From JAVBNO01 sp031551485 (lineage in GTDB: Bacteria > Bacillota > Clostridia > Oscillospirales > Ruminococcaceae): a stretch of 26,709 nt of DNA. Below, one piece after another: positions 23,472-26,709 of the stretch. The DNA is taken from the NCBI GenBank assembly GCA_031551485.1, contig JAVBNO010000082.1:1-26709 (forward strand). Direction: 5' to 3'. The first letter of the stretch is position 1; the number at the start of each line of letters is the position of its first letter. A program made the translations under genes and the position numbers. The notes below the pieces were generated by a model, which saw only the letters and a list, made by a program, of their open reading frames with translations, ran no database searches and had not been told where the DNA came from.

Positions 23472-24032
23472 ATGTACCTGACCCGAACATCCACTCTTCA
23501 TAAACTCATTCTGACCGCCCTTTTTGCCGCTCTTACCGCGGTGGGCGCGTTCATCAAAATTCCACTGCCCATCGCCCCCATCACCCTCCAACTTTTCTTT
23601 ACGGTGTTGGCGGGGCTGCTGCTGGGACCCACATGGGGCGCCGCCTCCCAGCTGGTCTATCTTTTGCTCGGCCTGTGCGGATTGCCTATTTTTGCGCAGG
23701 GCGGAGGTTTTGCCTACATCTTTGTGCCTTCTTTCGGTTTTCTGCTGGGCCTGCCTGCAACGGCCTGGATTGTCGGCATCCTCGCCCAAAAGCGTCCCCC
23801 CCAATTTTGGCCTCTTTGCCTTTGCTGTTTGGCGGGCCTTGCCGCCCTCTATCTCATCGGCGTGCCTTATCTGTATATGATCCTGCGCTTTTACCTGGGC
23901 AAACAAGTCACGGTTTGGGGTGTCGTCTACTCCGGCTGTCTTCTTTTTTTGCCTGGTGATTGCCTCAAGATACTGGTTACTTCCCAGTTGGCGGTTCGCC
24001 TCATTCCGGCAGTGGGTCGGGTCGAAAAGTGA
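23472..24032 (+). CDS. bioY: Biotin transporter substrate-binding subunit BioY
   Basis: Membrane S-component that captures biotin, working alone or with shared ECF ATPase and T subunits encoded elsewhere. The protein has 186 residues and about six hydrophobic segments. Family features are LTALFAALTAVGAFIKIPLP, PITLQLFFTVLAGLLLGP, LVYLLLGLCGLPIFAQGGG and FGFLLGLPATAWIVG. I chose ATG at 23472 because GAGGAGA ends about 6 bases upstream. The longer reading frame back to 23214 overlaps birA and has no ribosome binding site. Divergent from birA and next to a biotin-dependent pump, it completes a biotin-supply group. Confidence 0.96.
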   Translation: MYLTRTSTLHKLILTALFAALTAVGAFIKIPLPIAPITLQLFFTVLAGLLLGPTWGAASQLVYLLLGLCGLPIFAQGGGFAYIFVPSFGFLLGLPATAWIVGILAQKRPPQFWPLCLCCLAGLAALYLIGVPYLYMILRFYLGKQVTVWGVVYSGCLLFLPGDCLKILVTSQLAVRLIPAVGRVEK

Positions 24033-24145
24033 CGAAATTGCCCTTTCCTGGCTTGCAAGCCGGCCTGTTTTAGGCTAAAATGAGGAGAGTTATTGTATAA
24101 CAATTCTGCAATGGTTTAAAAATGATGATGGGGGAGAAGTAAAAA

Positions 24146-24802
24146 TTGGGTTACCGTACTTTTGTCTTTGATATGGATGGCACGCTCTTAAACACTGCCC
24201 CCGGCATCATTGAAAGCATGCGCCTGATGCAAAAAGAATTGGGCATGCCCGAGTATGCGGATGAAAAGGAATACTATCGCTTCATCGGGCCGCCCCTCTA
24301 TCCCGCCTTCCAGCAATATTGGGGTATGACGCAGGAAGAGGCCCAAAGGGCACTGGATATTTTTCGCCGCAGCTATGCCGACACAGGCATATACAATTCC
24401 CGCGTCTATGACGGCGTCTTCCCCATGCTGGAGGATATCCGCAGCCGGGGCGGCAAAATCGCCATCGCCACCATGAAGGTGGAAAAATTCGCCCGCATTG
24501 CCACCGACCACTTTGATCTTACTTCCCGCATCGACTGCCTGTATGGCTACGATGACGACAGGTCGCCCACCAAAGCGGATTTGATCCGCGGCGCCCTTGC
24601 CCATATGGGCGAAACCGATTCTGCCAAAGTCCTCATGATCGGGGACAGCATGTACGACTGCGAAGGTGCCAAGGAAGCCGGCGTCGACTTTGCCGCTGTT
24701 CATTTTGACAATCCGTCTGCTCTTGCCAACCGCGATGTGGTATTGATTGCCTCCTCCATGGCAGAAGTGCATCGTTTCATTCTCGCCCATATAGAGGCTT
24801 AA
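24146..24802 (+). CDS. HAD-family phosphatase (Gph-like)
   Basis: Predicted cytoplasmic phosphatase of 218 residues. HAD motif I is FDMDGTLLNT (nucleophile Asp9, acid/base Asp11). A helical C1 cap (about 18-85) follows, then motif II near IAIATMKVE, motif III Lys in SPTKADLI, and motif IV MIGDSMYDCEGAKEAGVD. This is the phosphoglycolate phosphatase/5'-nucleotidase-like subfamily; the substrate cannot be told from sequence. The start is TTG at 24146, giving MGYRTFVFDMDG, with GGGGGAG 9-10 bases upstream and no usable ATG nearby. The 113-base gap before it contains a perfect 12-base palindrome (GGCTTGCAAGCC at 24050-24061) and a TATAAC box, but no convincing promoter pair. Confidence 0.92.
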   Translation: MGYRTFVFDMDGTLLNTAPGIIESMRLMQKELGMPEYADEKEYYRFIGPPLYPAFQQYWGMTQEEAQRALDIFRRSYADTGIYNSRVYDGVFPMLEDIRSRGGKIAIATMKVEKFARIATDHFDLTSRIDCLYGYDDDRSPTKADLIRGALAHMGETDSAKVLMIGDSMYDCEGAKEAGVDFAAVHFDNPSALANRDVVLIASSMAEVHRFILAHIEA

Positions 24803-24890
24803 ATCCACAGATTCATCATAAAACAGGTCTAAACTACCTTTTTTCGGCTATGCATAAGAAAAGGAAGAATTCAGGAAAGGAAGATGCCCG

Positions 24891-25406
24891 ATGTTTCAAA
24901 ACCGGTTCATATGTCTGCTTCTTGCTTTTACGATGATAACCTTTTCGATGCTGCTGTCCGGCTGCGGCGATACCCCCAGCCGCGCCGCCCTCAAAGAGAA
25001 CATAACCCTTGGTGACATTGTCACCGAACTTCGCCAGGAGTTTAGCCCCCCTTCTCCCGGCCAAATTGGCGACAGCTACCTTAAAGGCCTCTATGGCGTC
25101 AACCCAAAGGACGTGGACGCTTACGCCGGTTTCATTTCCCTCGACGATACATCCCCCGACCAGGTGCTGGCCATCAAAGCGGGGGAGGGCAAAGCCTCTT
25201 CCATCAAAAATGCGCTGGAAGACCGGCTGACTTTTGTCCAAAGTGAATTTGAAGCCGGTTCTCCCACCCAACACAAAAAGGCGATGGCAGGACAAGTGGT
25301 GGTGAAGGGCGACTTTCTTTTTCTCATTATATTAGGACGGGAGGCCATGGATGCCGACGAGGAAATGGCCCGTGCCGAAGAGTTAATTCTGCGAAACTTT
25401 CAGTAG
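24891..25406 (+). CDS. DUF4358-like lipoprotein
   Basis: Predicted membrane-anchored lipoprotein of 171 residues. The signal sequence ends in the lipobox LLSGC, with the lipidated Cys at about residue 25. The mature part has no second membrane helix. Its layout (an N-terminal helical stretch, then FISLDDTSPDQVLAIKAGEGKASSIKNALEDRL, VQSEFEAGSPTQHKKAMAG, and a hydrophobic strand DFLFLIILG) fits DUF4358 proteins. This assignment is from memory of the family pattern. Such proteins occur near MBOAT acyltransferases in Firmicutes, and an MBOAT gene starts 47 bases downstream here. GAAAGGAAG precedes the ATG by about 8 bases. The molecular function is unknown. Confidence 0.78.
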   Translation: MFQNRFICLLLAFTMITFSMLLSGCGDTPSRAALKENITLGDIVTELRQEFSPPSPGQIGDSYLKGLYGVNPKDVDAYAGFISLDDTSPDQVLAIKAGEGKASSIKNALEDRLTFVQSEFEAGSPTQHKKAMAGQVVVKGDFLFLIILGREAMDADEEMARAEELILRNFQ

Positions 25407-25453
25407 CCGCCAACACGGCTCCCCACTAAACTTTTCGGAGGACGTTAACATTT

Positions 25454-26709
25454 ATGGTATTTTCAAGTATTTTGTTTCTGTTTCGGTTCATGCCGATCAT
25501 GTTTCTCATCTATTACTTCACCCCCACAAAATACAAAAATCTTGTGTTGTTGCTGGGCAGCATGGTGTTCTATTCCTGGGGTGAGGTGCGCTATTTCCCC
25601 ATCATGATCTATTCTATGGTGCTGGATTATTCCTGCTCCCTGGGCATAGAGCGCAACGACAACAATCCCCGCAAGCGCAAAATGTTCCTGTTGCTTTCGA
25701 TGATAGGCAACTTGGGTGCCCTGGGCTTTTTTAAATACACCAACTTCATCATCGACAACTTCAATTGGCTTTTCCATTCTAACCTGGGCCACTTGAGCAT
25801 TGTGCTTCCTCTGGGCATCAGCTTTTATACGTTCCAAACCATGTCCTACACCATCGACGTCTACCGGCGCAATGTTAAGCCGGAACACAACTTCATTGAT
25901 TTTGGGGCATTTGTCGTCCTCTTCCCCCAGCTAATTGCCGGCCCCATTGTCCGCTACACCGACATCAACCGGGAACTCAAGACCCGCACAGTCGACCTCG
26001 CCCAAATCCAGGAGGGTATCTCCATTTTCATTTTGGGCCTTGGCAAAAAAGTGCTCATTGCCAATTCCATCGGTGCTTTGTGGACCGAGGTCGAGGCGAT
26101 GAATTTTAACACCATTTCGACTCCGCTGGCCTGGCTGGGCATTTTGGCTTTTTCATTGCAAATTTTCTTCGATTTCTCCGGCTATTCTCTCATGGCCATC
26201 GGCCTTGGCAAAATGCTTGGCTTCCAGTTCCCACAAAACTTCAACTACCCTTACATCGCGGGCAGCGTCACCGAGTTTTGGCGCCGCTGGCATATGACCC
26301 TTTCCTCCTGGTTCCGGGAGTATCTGTATATTCCCTTGGGCGGCAACCGCCGCGGCCCCGCCCGCCAGGTGCTCAATCTCCTCATCGTCTGGGGCCTTAC
26401 CGGCCTGTGGCACGGCGCCAGCTGGAACTTTGTCATGTGGGGCCTTTACTTCTTTGTGCTCCTTGTCATCGAAAAGTTCTTTTTGCTGGACAAGCTGGGC
26501 CGCCACCGCCTGATCAGCCATGTCTATCTTCTCTTCGTTGTGGTGGTCAGCTGGGCCATTTTTGCCAACACCGACATTTCCCGAATGTTTGCCTTCCTCG
26601 GCCGGATGTTCGCGTTTGCCCCCGGTGGCGACTGGGTGTACTACCTGCGTAACTATGCCGTCGTCTTTCTATTGGGCATTTTGTTGGCCACTCCCGTGTT
26701 CGAGAAGCT
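25454..26709 (+). CDS. MBOAT-family O-acyltransferase, AlgI/DltB-like (partial, runs off the window)
   Basis: Polytopic membrane acyltransferase; the first 418 codons are present and no stop is reached before the window end. Translation from ATG 25454 gives MVFSSILFLFRFMPIMFLIY, a typical AlgI-type start, then the conserved LPLGISFYTFQTMSYTIDVY, FPQLIAGPIVRY, DFSGYSLMAIGLGKMLGF, FWRRWHMTLSSWFREYLYIP and GLTGLWHGASWNF. The last contains the catalytic His of the family. Proteins of this type move acyl groups across the membrane onto exopolysaccharide, peptidoglycan or teichoic acid. An SGNH/AlgJ-like partner usually follows and would lie outside this window. GGAGGA lies about 11 bases before the ATG. 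It is probably co-transcribed with the lipoprotein gene. Confidence 0.94.
   Translation, partial: MVFSSILFLFRFMPIMFLIYYFTPTKYKNLVLLLGSMVFYSWGEVRYFPIMIYSMVLDYSCSLGIERNDNNPRKRKMFLLLSMIGNLGALGFFKYTNFIIDNFNWLFHSNLGHLSIVLPLGISFYTFQTMSYTIDVYRRNVKPEHNFIDFGAFVVLFPQLIAGPIVRYTDINRELKTRTVDLAQIQEGISIFILGLGKKVLIANSIGALWTEVEAMNFNTISTPLAWLGILAFSLQIFFDFSGYSLMAIGLGKMLGFQFPQNFNYPYIAGSVTEFWRRWHMTLSSWFREYLYIPLGGNRRGPARQVLNLLIVWGLTGLWHGASWNFVMWGLYFFVLLVIEKFFLLDKLGRHRLISHVYLLFVVVVSWAIFANTDISRMFAFLGRMFAFAPGGDWVYYLRNYAVVFLLGILLATPVFEK

Noticed and set aside
24050..24061. Perfect 12-base palindrome GGCTTGCAAGCC after bioY.
   Set aside because: It has no loop and no T-run, so it is not a terminator. As an isolated short palindrome it may be chance.
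24825..24845. Possible terminator after the HAD phosphatase (AGGT...ACCTTTTTT).
   Set aside because: The stem is only 4 bp, too weak to call; the T-run alone is not enough.

Overview
The window reads as chromosomal DNA from an anaerobic, Gram-positive Clostridia-type Firmicute, probably an uncultured Oscillospirales/Ruminococcaceae-like lineage. The pointers are the gene order regulator-ftsE-ftsX-M23 peptidase-S41, a class B sortase with an NPxTG-type substrate, a LysM-CAP secreted protein, a sodium-pumping decarboxylase, strong AGGAGG-type ribosome binding sites and some TTG starts. The genus assignment is inference. I see no mobile element, CRISPR array, rRNA or tRNA, and no gap between genes longer than 300 bases.

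Left block (59-6606, +): a PucR/CdaR-like regulator, FtsE with a ~350-residue proline-rich C-terminal extension, FtsX, a secreted coiled-coil M23 endopeptidase with intact zinc ligands, and a PDZ-S41 protein whose catalytic Ser and Lys are replaced (Asp305, Gln330). The block ends in a clear terminator. It looks like a divisome/cell-wall hydrolase module: FtsEX would gate the M23 enzyme across the membrane, and the S41 protein would be a non-proteolytic partner.

Second block (6781-12236, +): an unrecognised 292-residue protein, then greA behind a perfect consensus promoter, lysS, pyrC and pyrF, ending in a hairpin shared with the convergent gene.

Central block (12304-18837, all -): a sortase-anchored leucine-rich-repeat/Ig-like surface protein (NPYTG signal), a BtpA/SgcQ-family protein with its DeoR-type regulator, a LysM-CAP secreted protein, a class B sortase that is the obvious candidate enzyme for the NPYTG protein, and a B12-binding radical SAM protein. 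Most of these units have their own terminator.

Right block (19102-24032): a four-gene oxaloacetate-decarboxylase-type sodium pump (carboxyltransferase alpha, small gamma, biotin carrier, membrane beta). It is followed by biotin-protein ligase (-) and, divergently, the biotin transporter subunit BioY (+). Biotin uptake, attachment and use therefore sit side by side.

Right end (24146-26709, +): a HAD phosphatase, a DUF4358-like lipoprotein and an AlgI-like MBOAT O-acyltransferase that runs off the window. The last two are probably a cell-surface acylation pair.
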